A DNA stretch of 64,000 nucleotides from assembly GCF_024022995.1 (NCBI RefSeq), contig NZ_CP099582.1, positions 558,001 to 622,000 on the forward strand, read 5' to 3'. Below are positions 8,343-16,854 of this stretch, in pieces. Source of the DNA: Thermococcus aggregans. Its GTDB lineage: Archaea; Methanobacteriota_B; Thermococci; Thermococcales; Thermococcaceae. The notes below the pieces were generated by a model. That model saw only the letters and a program-made list of their open reading frames with translations, did not search any database and had not been told where the DNA came from. The translations under genes and the position numbers were made by a program. How positions within the stretch are numbered: position 1 is the stretch's first letter; every line of letters starts with the position of its first letter.

Positions 8343-8733
8343 CCCCGATAATCGTTCCAGAGTAAGCTCCCTTTGCTTTGTTTTTAAGCTTTTCTATCAA
8401 AAGGGATTAGAAAATAGCAAAAACAAAAAGAACAAAATAAACCCGATTAAAGGAAAATTTGGTCAAGCAGAGCTTTTTCTCTGGTCAGAATCTTACGAAG
8501 GGTTTTGGTGGATTTACAGCTCTTCAATAGTTAAAATAAACTCCATGATGGACATTGTGATGATTTCGTAAACTTTTTAAGTATTTGGAGAAATTTTGTT
8601 TGTTTAAATCCATTTATTGTCAATAAATATTCTGTACTCAAGATTTTCTACTTCTGTAAGGCTAAACTCGGACAAAAGTAGTTTCGATAAGTTATTAACT
8701 GAGAAAGCCTTAGGTATTAACGAGGGATTGAAA
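8343..8733. other. 390-base intergenic region between divergent L41e and nitrilase
   Basis: No coding sequence is seen. The left part holds the L41e promoter (minus strand). The right part is AT-rich and contains TATA-like elements for the nitrilase gene near 8686-8700 (ATAAGTTATTAAC). An open frame runs from 8617 into the nitrilase, but its codons are unlike the protein family. No C/D box or other RNA pattern was found. Confidence 0.6.
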
Positions 8734-9528
8734 ATGAAGGTTGGGTTTGTCCAGATGGAACCGAAGCTTCTGGATCTTAATGCTAACTTGAGCAAAGCCG
8801 AAAAATTAATCAAAGAAGCCGCAAACCAAGGCGCCAAACTAATCGTTCTTCCAGAACTTTTTGATACTGGTTACAATTTTGAGACAAAAGAGGAAGTTGA
8901 GGAAATAGCCCAGCAGATTCCAGATGGAGAGACCACCCAATTTCTTGTCGAGCAGGCAAGAGAAAATGAGGTATTCATAGTTGCTGGAACTGCAGAAAAA
9001 GATGAGAAAGGAAAGCTTTACAACTCCGCTGTTATTGTCGGTCCAATAGGGTGGGGCTACATAGGAAAATACCGGAAGATTCACCTTTTCTATAGAGAAA
9101 AGCTCTTCTTTGAGCCAGGAAATCTCGGGTTCCATGTGTTCAACATAGACATGGCGAAAGTTGGAATTATGATATGCTTTGACTGGTTTTTCCCTGAAGC
9201 CATGAGAACTCTTGCCCTTAAAGGGGCGGATATTGTTGCGCATCCAGCTAACCTCGTTCTCCCCTATGCTCCAAGAGCAATGCCAATAAGAAGCCTTGAG
9301 AATAGGGTATTCAGCATAACGGCAAACAGGATTGGCGAAGAGAGAGGGTTGAAATTCATAGGTATGAGCCAGATAAATTCTCCAAAGGCGGAGATACTGC
9401 TTAGGGCGAGCAAAGATAAAGAGGAAGTAGGTGTTGTTGAGATAAACATCGAGGAGGCAAGGAACAAGAAGCTCAACGAATTTAACGACATCTTTAAGGA
9501 CAGAAGACCTGAATATTATTCCCTTTAG
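8734..9528 (+). CDS. Nitrilase-superfamily carbon-nitrogen hydrolase (PaNit-like)
   Basis: A 264-residue hydrolase nearly colinear with the crystallised Pyrococcus abyssi nitrilase, which cleaves small aliphatic nitriles. The catalytic triad is visible: E41 in VLPELFDTGYNF, K115 in YRKIHLF, and C148 in IMICFDWFFPE. The HPANLVLPYAPRAMPIRSLENR segment is also family-typical. The start at 8734 has GAGGGA upstream; the longer frame from 8617 adds 39 unrelated residues. The physiological substrate is uncertain, since related enzymes are amidases. Downstream lies the broken DUF257 gene on the opposite strand. Confidence 0.9.
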   Translation: MKVGFVQMEPKLLDLNANLSKAEKLIKEAANQGAKLIVLPELFDTGYNFETKEEVEEIAQQIPDGETTQFLVEQARENEVFIVAGTAEKDEKGKLYNSAVIVGPIGWGYIGKYRKIHLFYREKLFFEPGNLGFHVFNIDMAKVGIMICFDWFFPEAMRTLALKGADIVAHPANLVLPYAPRAMPIRSLENRVFSITANRIGEERGLKFIGMSQINSPKAEILLRASKDKEEVGVVEINIEEARNKKLNEFNDIFKDRRPEYYSL

Positions 9529-9587
9529 AGGAGTGAAGAAGTTTACCTGCTGATGAGAACAATGAAATGACCTTAACTTTGCTACCC

Positions 9588-10219
9588 TTACAGCTCCACT
9601 TCATAGTCTTCTAATTCCCTGTTAAGGGCTTTAGTAACCACAAGCTTTCTTCTCTTGTCTTTTTTGAATTCTATAATGGTTGTGGCTAATTCTTCTAGTA
9701 AAGCTAGGACTTCTGGCTTAGTTGCATTTAGAATATCCCGGTTCACAAAGTAGAAAGAGATTCCACGAGTGTCTCCTAAAAATGTTCCAAGCGCATTGAT
9801 AAGTGGTAATTCCTCTCCCCTTATAACACTTCATCTCTCTATTCCAACGGCAAACACAACTGTAAACTTTTCACTCACTATCTTATCATAAATCTGGCGG
9901 TATTCACTGAGCAATGCAGGCAACTCTCTATCTCCGTTCAAAAATCCAACCATGTTTACTCCTGGTATTTCACGATATCCAGTCTCAACGAATTTTGCTT
10001 TTTTCAGCCCCTCTTTCATCAATTCAAAATAAGCGGGGTATAATTCCAGTTGCTTTAGGCGGAACTCTATACAATCAAAGAAATCAGTCACAAGTACTTG
10101 GTAGTCATTGGACTCACTCCACTCTAATACTTTATGGGCGATTACCAAGGCTCATCTTTGGACGAATACTCTACTAACACAATCTCCCCCGGTCTTAGCT
10201 TGTCAAAGATTTCTAACAT
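9588..10219 (-). pseudogene. Broken DUF257-family gene (one frameshift, one nonsense codon)
   Basis: On the minus strand the reading starts at 10219 with MLEIFDKLRPGEIVLVEYSS, preceded by AAGGTGGT, and hits TAA after KDEPW. The frame then shifts near 10150, where LVIAHKVLEWSESNDYQVLV continues the same protein. It next meets an in-frame TGA at 9831-9833 (FAVGIER, stop, SVIRGEELPL) and continues without gaps to LVVTKALNRELEDYEVEL and TAA at 9588-9590. Joined, the pieces give about 210 residues, the usual size for DUF257, a Thermococcales family distantly like KaiC domains and of unknown function. Two independent lesions make sequencing error an unlikely full explanation. Confidence 0.82.
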
Positions 10220-10229
10220 AATACCACCT

Positions 10230-10454
10230 TCTAATGTTATTCACTATGCCTAATATTTAAGGCTTTTTATAACTACGAATTTTTTGCTTAACTGTTGATT
10301 GAAAAAATGTTTGTATAAGACACACTAAAAAAAATTATGGCCTAATTGTTGGTTCATTAATGCCAGACTATAAAAATATGAAAAAGTTTTGGAGGGCATT
10401 GGATAATTGTTTGGGATCAATGGAATGCAGTAATATGTACGCTATGTGGTTGTT
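10230..10454. other. AT-rich non-coding stretch in decayed region
   Basis: No coding signal is seen. It holds a TATA-like CTTAAATATTAG (minus strand, about 10246-10257) for the broken DUF257 gene and CTATAAAAATATG (10368-10380) as a possible promoter for the RHH gene on the plus strand. Confidence 0.5.
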
Positions 10455-10669
10455 ATGGGGAGAAAGTTTAGGACAACTGTGCTTATCCCTAAAGAACTTC
10501 ACCAAAAAACAAAGAACAAGAGCATAAACTTAAGTAGGCCTCTTGAAAAGGCCTTGATGATAGAGTTAGAGCTTTTAGAAGCATTGACTTGAAAAGAGAA
10601 GAGCTTTTGAGACAAAGACTCTTAGAAGATAAGGTTAAGAGTGGGGATGAAAACTTGGTAGTGGGATGA
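10455..10669 (+). pseudogene. Remnant of a ribbon-helix-helix protein gene
   Basis: ATG at 10455 opens MGRKFRTTVLIPKELHQKTK and NKSINLSRPLEKALMIELEL, the strand-helix-helix pattern of RHH (CopG/Arc-like) DNA-binding proteins. The frame stops at 10590-10592 after only 45 residues. A second frame continues plausibly as FRSIDLKREELLRQRLLEDK and VKSGDENLVVG, stopping at 10667-10669. The simplest reading is a frameshifted gene of about 70 residues. Alternatively the 45-residue form is complete. In Thermococcales such proteins accompany integrated elements and toxin-antitoxin loci, but no partner is preserved here. Confidence 0.5.
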
Positions 10670-10719
10670 TGAGTCTGGAGCCCCCTGAGTGGTGAGGAAG
10701 TTTCGCGGGGCTGACCCCA
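10661..10719 (+). ncRNA. C/D box sRNA (2'-O-methylation guide)
   Basis: All four boxes are present with exact archaeal spacing: C box ATGATGA (10666-10672), 12-base guide GTCTGGAGCCCC, D' box CTGA (10685-10688), a three-base linker, C' box GTGAGGA (10692-10698), 12-base guide AGTTTCGCGGGG, and D box CTGA (10711-10714). The flanks TGGG and CCCA can close a terminal stem. By the N+5 rule the predicted targets are GGGG[C]UCCAGAC and CCCC[G]CGAAACU, the bracketed base being methylated; which rRNA or tRNA contains them was not checked. It would assemble with L7Ae, Nop5 and fibrillarin. Ends are approximate. Confidence 0.88.
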
Positions 10720-11015
10720 GTGATAAAAAGAAGACTTTGTAAAGATCTCTGTGAGGAAATTGAGAGGCTTGAATGCTCTATTGTAGAACTTGAGGAGCAG
10801 ATAATTGAGTTAAAGACCCAATTAAATATGAAAACTGAAGAAGCAACAAGCCTTTATATTGAAAACCAAAGCCTGAAACACAAAATAGAAATGCTGGAAA
10901 AACTCACAAACAGCTTATTGAGATGCTTAAGAAGATGAAAATTCCCTTTGTTGTTGTGGATGAGGATGAGTTTGAAGACGTGGAAATTGATAGGCAAACA
11001 AAAATCTATGAATGA
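10720..11015 (+). pseudogene. Frameshifted coiled-coil protein gene
   Basis: GTG at 10720 opens a 72-residue frame ending at 10938, rich in Glu/Leu heptads (IERLECSIVELEEQIIELKTQ), a clear coiled coil. If one A is added to the run of five at 10898-10902, the frame continues as EKTHKQLIEMLKKMKIPFVV then VDEDEFEDVEIDRQTKIYE, ending at 11013-11015. That tail looks like real protein, so the gene probably lost one base in a homopolymer. Product family not recognised. The start codon lies a few bases after the C/D box sRNA, so its original start may have been elsewhere. Confidence 0.55.
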
Positions 11016-11082
11016 ACCTTCAGACAAAGACTTTTTAATATGAAACTCAACTTTTAGGTTAGACTTAAGGATGGTGATGATC

Positions 11083-13806
11083 ATGGACATGGGCACAAGG
11101 ATGTTTAAAGAAGAAGGATGGATAAGAAAAACCTGTAAGGTCTGTGGAAAGCCTTTTTGGACGCTGGATCCGGATAGAGAAACCTGTGGCGATCCTCCAT
11201 GTGATGAGTACGAGTTTATAGGAAACCCCGGCATACCGAAGAAATACACCCTTGATGAGATGCGTGAGAAGTTTTTGAGCTTCTTCGAGAGAAAGGGACA
11301 CGGGAGGGTTAAGCGCTATCCCGTTCTGCCTAGGTGGAGAGACGACGTTCTTTTAGTTGGAGCATCGATTATGGACTTCCAGCCGTGGGTCATAAGCGGC
11401 GAAGCCGATCCTCCGGCGAACCCGCTTGTAATAAGCCAGCCGTCCATAAGGTTTACCGATATCGACAACGTCGGAATAACGGGCAGGCATTTTACGATCT
11501 TTGAAATGATGGCTCATCATGCGTTTAACTATCCAGGGAAGCCAATTTACTGGATGGATGAGACCGTTGAATACGCCTACGAGTTTTTCACTAAAGACCT
11601 CGGCATGAAAGGGGGGGACATAACCTTTAAGGAAAACCCGTGGGCAGGAGGAGGAAACGCTGGTCCGGCTTTTGAAGTGCTATACAAGGGATTAGAGGTG
11701 GCTACGCTGGTTTTCATGCAGTACAAGCTGGCACCTCCGGTTGCTGATCCTTCTCAAGTTGTGGAAATAAAAGGAAACAAATACGTCCCAATGGATACAA
11801 AGGTCGTGGATACGGGATATGGGCTTGAAAGACTTGTGTGGATGAGCCAAGGAACGCCAACGGCTTATGATGCAGTGCTGGATTACGTAATCGAGCCCCT
11901 TAAGAAGATGGCAGGAGTCGAGAAGATAGATGATAGAATTCTCATGGAGAACTCAAGATTGGCTGGAATGTTCGATATTGAAGATATGGGCGATTTGAGA
12001 GTATTGAGGGAAACCGTTGCAAAGAGGCTTGGAATTGATCCAGAGGAGCTTGCGAGACTCGTTAGGCCATACGAGCTGATCTACGCTATAGCCGATCACA
12101 CAAAGGCATTAACCTTTATGCTTTCCGACGGTGTTGTGCCGTCTAACGTTAAAGCGGGCTACCTTGCAAGGCTCCTAATAAGAAAGAGCATAAGGCATCT
12201 TAGAGAACTTGGTCTGGAGATTCCCCTCAGTGAAATAGTTGCATTGCACATAAAAGCTCTCCACAAGACCTTCCCAGAGTTCAAAGAGATGGAAGATGTT
12301 GTCCTTGACATGATCAACGTTGAAGAGAAAAAGTACGCGGAAACATTGAAGAGAGGAAGCGGATTAGTCAAGAGGGAAATTGAGAAGCTCAAGAAGCAGG
12401 GTATTAATGAACTTCCGCTTGAAAAGCTTATCCTCTTCTATGAAAGCCACGGCTTAACCCCTGAGATAGTCAGTGAGATTGCGGAAAAAGAAGGTATGAA
12501 AGTTAAGGTTCCAGACAACTTCTACAGCTTAGTTGCCAAAGAAGCTGAAAAGACAGCCAAGAAAGAAGAGGAGAAAAAAATGATAGACTTTGAGCTTGTT
12601 CAAGACTTACCAGATACGAGAACACTTTATTATGAAGATCCGTTCATGAAGGAATTTGATGCAAAAGTCCTTAGGGTAATAGACGACTGGGTTATCCTGG
12701 ATGCCACGGCGTTTTATCCCGAAGGCGGTGGTCAGCCCTGTGATTTGGGCGAGCTTAACGGAGTTAAAGTGCTTGACGTCCAGAAGGTTGGAAAGGTAGT
12801 CCTCCATAAGGTAGAGAAGCCCGAAGTCTTCAAAGAAGGGGACATTGTTCATGGAAAAATCGACTGGCAGAGGAGAATACAGCACATGAGGCACCACACA
12901 GGAACACACGTCCTTATGGGGGCCCTTGTTAGGGTTCTTGGAAAACACGTCTGGCAGGCCGGTTCACAATTAAGCACCGACTGGGCAAGACTCGACATAA
13001 CCCACTACAAGCGCATCAGTGAGGAGGAACTCGATGAGATAGAGCTTTTGGCAAACAGGGTCGTAATGGAGGATAGAGAGGTAAAGTGGGAGTGGCTACC
13101 GAGGACTGAAGCGGAACAAAAATACGGCTTTAGGCTCTACCAAGGTGGAGTTGTGCCGGGAAGGGTAATTAGGGTTTTGAACATCAAAGACTGGGACGTG
13201 CAGGCTTGTGGTGGTACTCACTTGCCCAGAACTGGTTTAGTAGGTCCCATAAAGATACTAAGGACTGAGAGAATACAGGACGGTGTTGAGAGGATAATCT
13301 TCACTTGCGGTGAGGCAACCATTAAAGAGTGGCAGAAGGAGAGGGAGATATTAAACAGAACGAGTGCAGTATTCAGAGTTCCTCCAGAAAAGCTGCCGGA
13401 GACTGCAGAGAGGTTCTTTGAGGAGTGGAAGCAGGCAAGGAAGGAAGTAGAGAAGCTCAACAAGGAACTTGCAAAGCTTCTTATCTATGATCTCGAGAAC
13501 AAAGTGGAAAAGATAGGGGAGATAGAGTTCATTGGAGCCATAGTTGAAGGAGAGATAGACCACTTAAGAGAAGCCGCCCTCAAGCTCAAGAAGCCGAACC
13601 GTGTCGTTGCCTTAATAAGTGAGGACAGCAACGCAGTCGTTGTAACAGTTGGCGAGAACTTGGACTACAAGGCTGGCGATTTGATAAAGATAATCACGAA
13701 GGTTGCAGGCGGAGGCGGTGGAGGTAAGAAGGACCTCGCCCAAGGAAAAATAAAGAACATCCTAAAGGCCAAGGAAGCTCTTGAAGAGCTTAAGAAGGCC
13801 CTTTAA
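11083..13806 (+). CDS. alaS: Alanyl-tRNA synthetase (archaeal type)
   Basis: Charges tRNA-Ala with alanine and edits mischarged serine and glycine. The 907-residue protein has the archaeal N-terminal zinc-binding-like segment [20 protein letters not shown], the class II catalytic core ([37 protein letters not shown]), the editing domain with [12 protein letters not shown] and [10 protein letters not shown], and the DHHA1 C-terminal glycine-rich signature [14 protein letters not shown]. Several in-frame ATGs lie at the start; 11083 best fits the GGTGAT site, while 11071 overlaps it. A TATA-like CTTTTTAATATG lies at about 11031-11042. Confidence 0.97.
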   Translation: MDMGTRMFKEEGWIRKTCKVCGKPFWTLDPDRETCGDPPCDEYEFIGNPGIPKKYTLDEMREKFLSFFERKGHGRVKRYPVLPRWRDDVLLVGASIMDFQPWVISGEADPPANPLVISQPSIRFTDIDNVGITGRHFTIFEMMAHHAFNYPGKPIYWMDETVEYAYEFFTKDLGMKGGDITFKENPWAGGGNAGPAFEVLYKGLEVATLVFMQYKLAPPVADPSQVVEIKGNKYVPMDTKVVDTGYGLERLVWMSQGTPTAYDAVLDYVIEPLKKMAGVEKIDDRILMENSRLAGMFDIEDMGDLRVLRETVAKRLGIDPEELARLVRPYELIYAIADHTKALTFMLSDGVVPSNVKAGYLARLLIRKSIRHLRELGLEIPLSEIVALHIKALHKTFPEFKEMEDVVLDMINVEEKKYAETLKRGSGLVKREIEKLKKQGINELPLEKLILFYESHGLTPEIVSEIAEKEGMKVKVPDNFYSLVAKEAEKTAKKEEEKKMIDFELVQDLPDTRTLYYEDPFMKEFDAKVLRVIDDWVILDATAFYPEGGGQPCDLGELNGVKVLDVQKVGKVVLHKVEKPEVFKEGDIVHGKIDWQRRIQHMRHHTGTHVLMGALVRVLGKHVWQAGSQLSTDWARLDITHYKRISEEELDEIELLANRVVMEDREVKWEWLPRTEAEQKYGFRLYQGGVVPGRVIRVLNIKDWDVQACGGTHLPRTGLVGPIKILRTERIQDGVERIIFTCGEATIKEWQKEREILNRTSAVFRVPPEKLPETAERFFEEWKQARKEVEKLNKELAKLLIYDLENKVEKIGEIEFIGAIVEGEIDHLREAALKLKKPNRVVALISEDSNAVVVTVGENLDYKAGDLIKIITKVAGGGGGGKKDLAQGKIKNILKAKEALEELKKAL

Positions 13807-13831
13807 TTTCCAATTTTTTGGAGGGTTTAAG

Positions 13832-14206
13832 ATTAAAATAAAAGCTCTCACTGAAAAGTTAAGCAAAATAGCTCAAGAGATGGGCTTCAAAGCTGTCAAA
13901 GAGTTCTCTACGAGGGACAATACAAGGGTAGATTTAGCTCTTCTGAGAGAAGACGAGAGAATCCTTGCAGTTGAATTCGAGAACTCTTACAAATGGATAA
14001 AGCAAAGGATTCTTTACAATGCAATAAAGGTCCATAGGGATGGATTCAGCAGACTTTGGGTTGTGTATCCCTTCAACAACGAACCCCTACAAAACAGCTG
14101 GGTTGAAAGCTTTATAGAGGAGCTTGGAGTTGAAGTTGAAGTTGTCCACCCTAAAGAAGTGGAAGAAAAAGTTAGAAACTTTTTAGCCAGTCTTATGTGG
14201 GAGTAA
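13832..14206 (+). CDS. Uncharacterised protein with PD-(D/E)XK-like pattern; unusual start
   Basis: About 124 residues, IKIKALTEKLSKIAQEMGFK onward. The segment TRVDLALLREDERILAVEFENSY resembles the D...ExE strand pair of restriction-endonuclease-like folds, followed by a helix and the strand SRLWVVYPF. This is only a pattern resemblance. No ATG or GTG lies near the expected start. A strong GGAGGG (13820-13825) precedes an in-frame ATT at 13832, which may be the initiation codon; the only ordinary in-frame alternative is TTG at 13781 inside alaS. It probably shares the alaS transcript. Confidence 0.6.
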   Translation: MKIKALTEKLSKIAQEMGFKAVKEFSTRDNTRVDLALLREDERILAVEFENSYKWIKQRILYNAIKVHRDGFSRLWVVYPFNNEPLQNSWVESFIEELGVEVEVVHPKEVEEKVRNFLASLMWE

Positions 14207-14268
14207 GGCAATCTTTAATTCTTAAATCGGGTACCAGAGCTAGAGTTCAAAAAAAGTTTAAAAAGGCT

Positions 14269-15027
14269 TTACAATCCAGTCGGATTGTCAATAAACACTG
14301 TTTTGACTCCAAACTTTTCTCTTAGAAGGGGCATCAGGGCTTTAACTCCTAAGGTTTCACTTGCGTAGTGTCCAGCAGCGATAACGCTTAGCCTTCCTTC
14401 CTTTGCTATATGGTAGTCGTCATGTAAGAATTCTCCCGTTATGAATAAATCCACTCCTTTCTCTATTGCCTCTGGTATAGCAAACCCGCCTCTGCCGCTT
14501 ACAACGGCAACTCTCTTTATTTCCTCAACCCCGAATTCATAGGCCTTCACGTAGTCGGTTTTCAGCTTTTCCACGAGTATTTGAGCAACCAGAGGTAGTG
14601 GTTTTGGTTCATCGAATTCAGACATATAGCCTATGCTTAAGCCATTATAACTTCCAAAGGGCTCTTTTGGCTCCAATCCCAAAAGTTTCAAAAGTTGTGC
14701 GTTGTTTCCTACTTCGGGATGAAGATCAAGGGGAAGGTGAGCCGCATAGAGGTTCAGTTCGTTCTCAAGAAGGAACTTGAGCCTTTTCTGTACAAGTCCC
14801 CTAACGTAGTCTATGCCTCCCCATATAAGGCCGTGGTGAACTATTAGCATATCCGCTCCCAAAGCTTTGGCCTTCACAAAGGTGTCCATACAGGCATCGA
14901 CAGCAAAGGCAATCTTTTCCACTTCCTCCTTTCCTTCTACCTGCAGACCGTTGCGGGATTTATCGGGAAAAGAGTTTATGTTTAGGTATTCATTAAGGAA
15001 CGCGACAATTTCATCTCTGCTTGCCAT
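14269..15027 (-). CDS. Nif3-like dinuclear metal centre protein
   Basis: A 252-residue member of the NIF3/YbgI (DUF34) family, which forms toroidal hexamers with a two-metal site. Metal-ligand candidates are seen in VHHGLIWGG, HLPLDLHPEVGNN (Asp and His), and GEFLHDDYHIAKE with GHYASE near the C-terminus. The biochemical role is unsettled; annotations as GTP cyclohydrolase I type 2 are weakly based. The start at 15027 (MASRDEIV) follows GGTGAACAAA; the open frame upstream is spurious. Read divergently from the TctB-like gene. Confidence 0.85.
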   Translation of the reverse strand: MASRDEIVAFLNEYLNINSFPDKSRNGLQVEGKEEVEKIAFAVDACMDTFVKAKALGADMLIVHHGLIWGGIDYVRGLVQKRLKFLLENELNLYAAHLPLDLHPEVGNNAQLLKLLGLEPKEPFGSYNGLSIGYMSEFDEPKPLPLVAQILVEKLKTDYVKAYEFGVEEIKRVAVVSGRGGFAIPEAIEKGVDLFITGEFLHDDYHIAKEGRLSVIAAGHYASETLGVKALMPLLREKFGVKTVFIDNPTGL

Positions 15028-15120
15028 TTTGTTCACCCATTGGTAATTGCCTTTAGCGTGTTTAAACTTTTCCCGTAATGCTCGGCAATTATCTAAACGC
15101 CTACCAGCTATAGCCGAAAC

Positions 15121-15136
15121 TCTTAAATATAAAAAG
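15121..15136 (+). promoter_or_regulatory. TATA element for the TctA-type transporter operon
   Basis: TCTTAAATATAAAAAG is a good archaeal TATA element. It places transcription near 15150, downstream of the in-frame ATG at 15145, which supports the later ATG at 15166 as the true start. Confidence 0.6.
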
Positions 15137-15165
15137 TGTAAACAATGCCCTTTGGTGAAACCAGC

Positions 15166-15420
15166 ATGGATAAAGTAAGTCAAAATTTGTATGAAATTTT
15201 CGGAGAAGTAATAGCAGAACGTGACTTCCTAAAGGCATTTTTAATTACGGCTACATTGGCCTTTTTAATGTACTTTAGCGCCCCACAAATAGTCAAAATG
15301 CTTGGAAGAGAAGACTTGTTAAACGCTTTAAGGGTAACTTTAAGCGCTCTTGGTGCATTTTTGGGGTTCATAATCTCAACGGCAATTATTGAACCAAAAA
15401 GAATCGTGGAGGAGGAGTAA
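15166..15420 (+). CDS. Small two-helix membrane protein linked to TctA-type permease
   Basis: An 84-residue protein with two hydrophobic helices (about residues 23-42, FLKAFLITATLAFLMYFSA, and 55-74, LRVTLSALGAFLGFIISTAI) and a charged C-terminus. Start 15166 follows TTTGGTGA. It overlaps the ribosome site of the permease gene, whose ATG lies two bases after this gene's stop, so the products are likely partners. Position suggests a role like the small TctB subunit of tripartite tricarboxylate transporters, but it is shorter than TctB and I see no sequence proof. Confidence 0.65.
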   Translation: MDKVSQNLYEIFGEVIAERDFLKAFLITATLAFLMYFSAPQIVKMLGREDLLNALRVTLSALGAFLGFIISTAIIEPKRIVEEE

Positions 15421-15421
15421 A

Positions 15422-16780
15422 ATGGACATTGCAACCCTTTTAATTCAAGTCACTTTCCTAACAGCATTTTCGGTTCTGCTGTATATAATAATTGGAATGA
15501 TACCCGGGACCGATGAAACCGCCACAATTGCCCCAGTAACTTTGGCATTCTTAGCAGCTGGCTTTGACCCGCTCCTTGTCCTTGCTTGGTTCATGGGTAC
15601 AATAGTGGCATTTAAAGCTGCTGACGCGGTTCCAACAGCTTTAGCAGCAATTCCGGGTGGAGTTATGGCCGTACCTCAAGTTCCAGATGCATTGGTGGCT
15701 AGAAAATATGGGTACTCAGAGATTCTTTTGAGAAAGGGAATTACAGCAAGTGTCATCGGAACGATAGTGGCCATAGCAATAACACTACCGCTCTCTTTCT
15801 ACTTAGCCCCATTGGGAGATCTTCTCAAAAACCCGATAGGTCCTTTAAATTGGCCGGGATGGGTTTATCTGATTGTTGCAGGGACATTGCTGCTGGCAAT
15901 AATGTCAAAAGCCAAAATCTTGGCATTATTGGCTATATTCCCATTTGCGATGCTTGTTCAAGGTCTTAGAGGACTGTACGGCCACTCAGCTTTTATAAGC
16001 ATCTTTTTGGCCATTACTGTAGGACCGATACTCTATGAGCTCTTAACACTTATCTCACCCAATAACCACCACCTAAAACGTAAAGACTACGCCCGTATTA
16101 AGCTTGTAAGGACAGGAAAGATTTCACTGAATCCACTCCATCACCTCACGAAAGTTGAAGTTGCTTTGTCTTCACTATTAGCTGGGCTAAGCGGTATTCT
16201 TGCGACCTTTATGAGCCCAGTTGGGTTAACAGTTCTCTTCGGAGATCTCGTAAAAGAAAGTCAGAAAGACGAACTCAAGGGTTCCCTCATGGCTTATGCA
16301 GTTAGAGATGCCATAAAGAACGCTACCTATATCGGAGGAACTCTGATTCCCCTTATTGCGTTGGGTGTTCCCACTGGGCCTATGTCAGCCGGTCCAGCGC
16401 ATCCGTTCTTTGCAGAGCTCGCTGCCTTCGGCGGCTCAACACCAAGGGATGTCCTTCTCCAAAGGTATTCAACATCCACAATAATGCTTGTGACAATTTA
16501 TGCGACTCTATTCGCTGCAATTTTAGCATATCTGATACTAATCAAGTATTCAAAGCAATTAACAAGATTTGTCTTTAAAAAAGTGCCTGCAGAAGCTTTG
16601 TACGCTACTTTCTTGGCCATAGTAATGGTTTTGGCATACAACGACGCAGGAATCGCAGGAATCTTCGGTTCAATATTGGTAGGGCTTATCTCAGCCACAT
16701 TCGTTAGAAATGGAGTCTCGATAGGCATACTTTTCATGGTGCTTGTTGCGGCGCCATATCTTGTGGGATTGTTATTCTGA
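15422..16780 (+). CDS. TctA/DUF112-family membrane transporter
   Basis: A 452-residue polytopic membrane protein with about ten hydrophobic segments. The diagnostic TctA loop is present twice in pseudo-symmetric form: IGMIPGTDETATIAPVTLAF near the N-terminus and LIALGVPTGPMSAGP in the second half. TctA proteins are the large membrane subunits of carboxylate transporters. No periplasmic TctC binding protein is present nearby, so it may act as a secondary carrier with only the small upstream protein. Start at 15422 follows GGAGGAGG. A T-rich stretch after the stop (16782-16800) probably terminates transcription. Confidence 0.78.
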   Translation: MDIATLLIQVTFLTAFSVLLYIIIGMIPGTDETATIAPVTLAFLAAGFDPLLVLAWFMGTIVAFKAADAVPTALAAIPGGVMAVPQVPDALVARKYGYSEILLRKGITASVIGTIVAIAITLPLSFYLAPLGDLLKNPIGPLNWPGWVYLIVAGTLLLAIMSKAKILALLAIFPFAMLVQGLRGLYGHSAFISIFLAITVGPILYELLTLISPNNHHLKRKDYARIKLVRTGKISLNPLHHLTKVEVALSSLLAGLSGILATFMSPVGLTVLFGDLVKESQKDELKGSLMAYAVRDAIKNATYIGGTLIPLIALGVPTGPMSAGPAHPFFAELAAFGGSTPRDVLLQRYSTSTIMLVTIYATLFAAILAYLILIKYSKQLTRFVFKKVPAEALYATFLAIVMVLAYNDAGIAGIFGSILVGLISATFVRNGVSIGILFMVLVAAPYLVGLLF

Positions 16781-16854
16781 TCTTTTGTTTTCTTTATTCC
16801 TTGTTAATGTCAATGCTTTTAAAGGGCAGTTTCGCTTCTATAACCGTGATGATG

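Noticed and set aside
9529-9590. TGATGA and CTGA-like strings after the nitrilase gene suggesting another C/D box sRNA
   Set aside because: Spacing between boxes is wrong (10 bases, overlapping D' and C), and no second guide or closing stem exists.
9831-10148. A free-standing 105-codon gene in the DUF257 remnant
   Set aside because: Its TTG start has no ribosome site, and its sequence continues a protein begun in another frame and extended past the stop.
14210-14268. AT-rich gap between the alaS-linked gene and the Nif3-like gene examined for RNA genes
   Set aside because: Only T/A-rich terminator-like sequence for the two convergent genes; no GC-rich or box-bearing segment.
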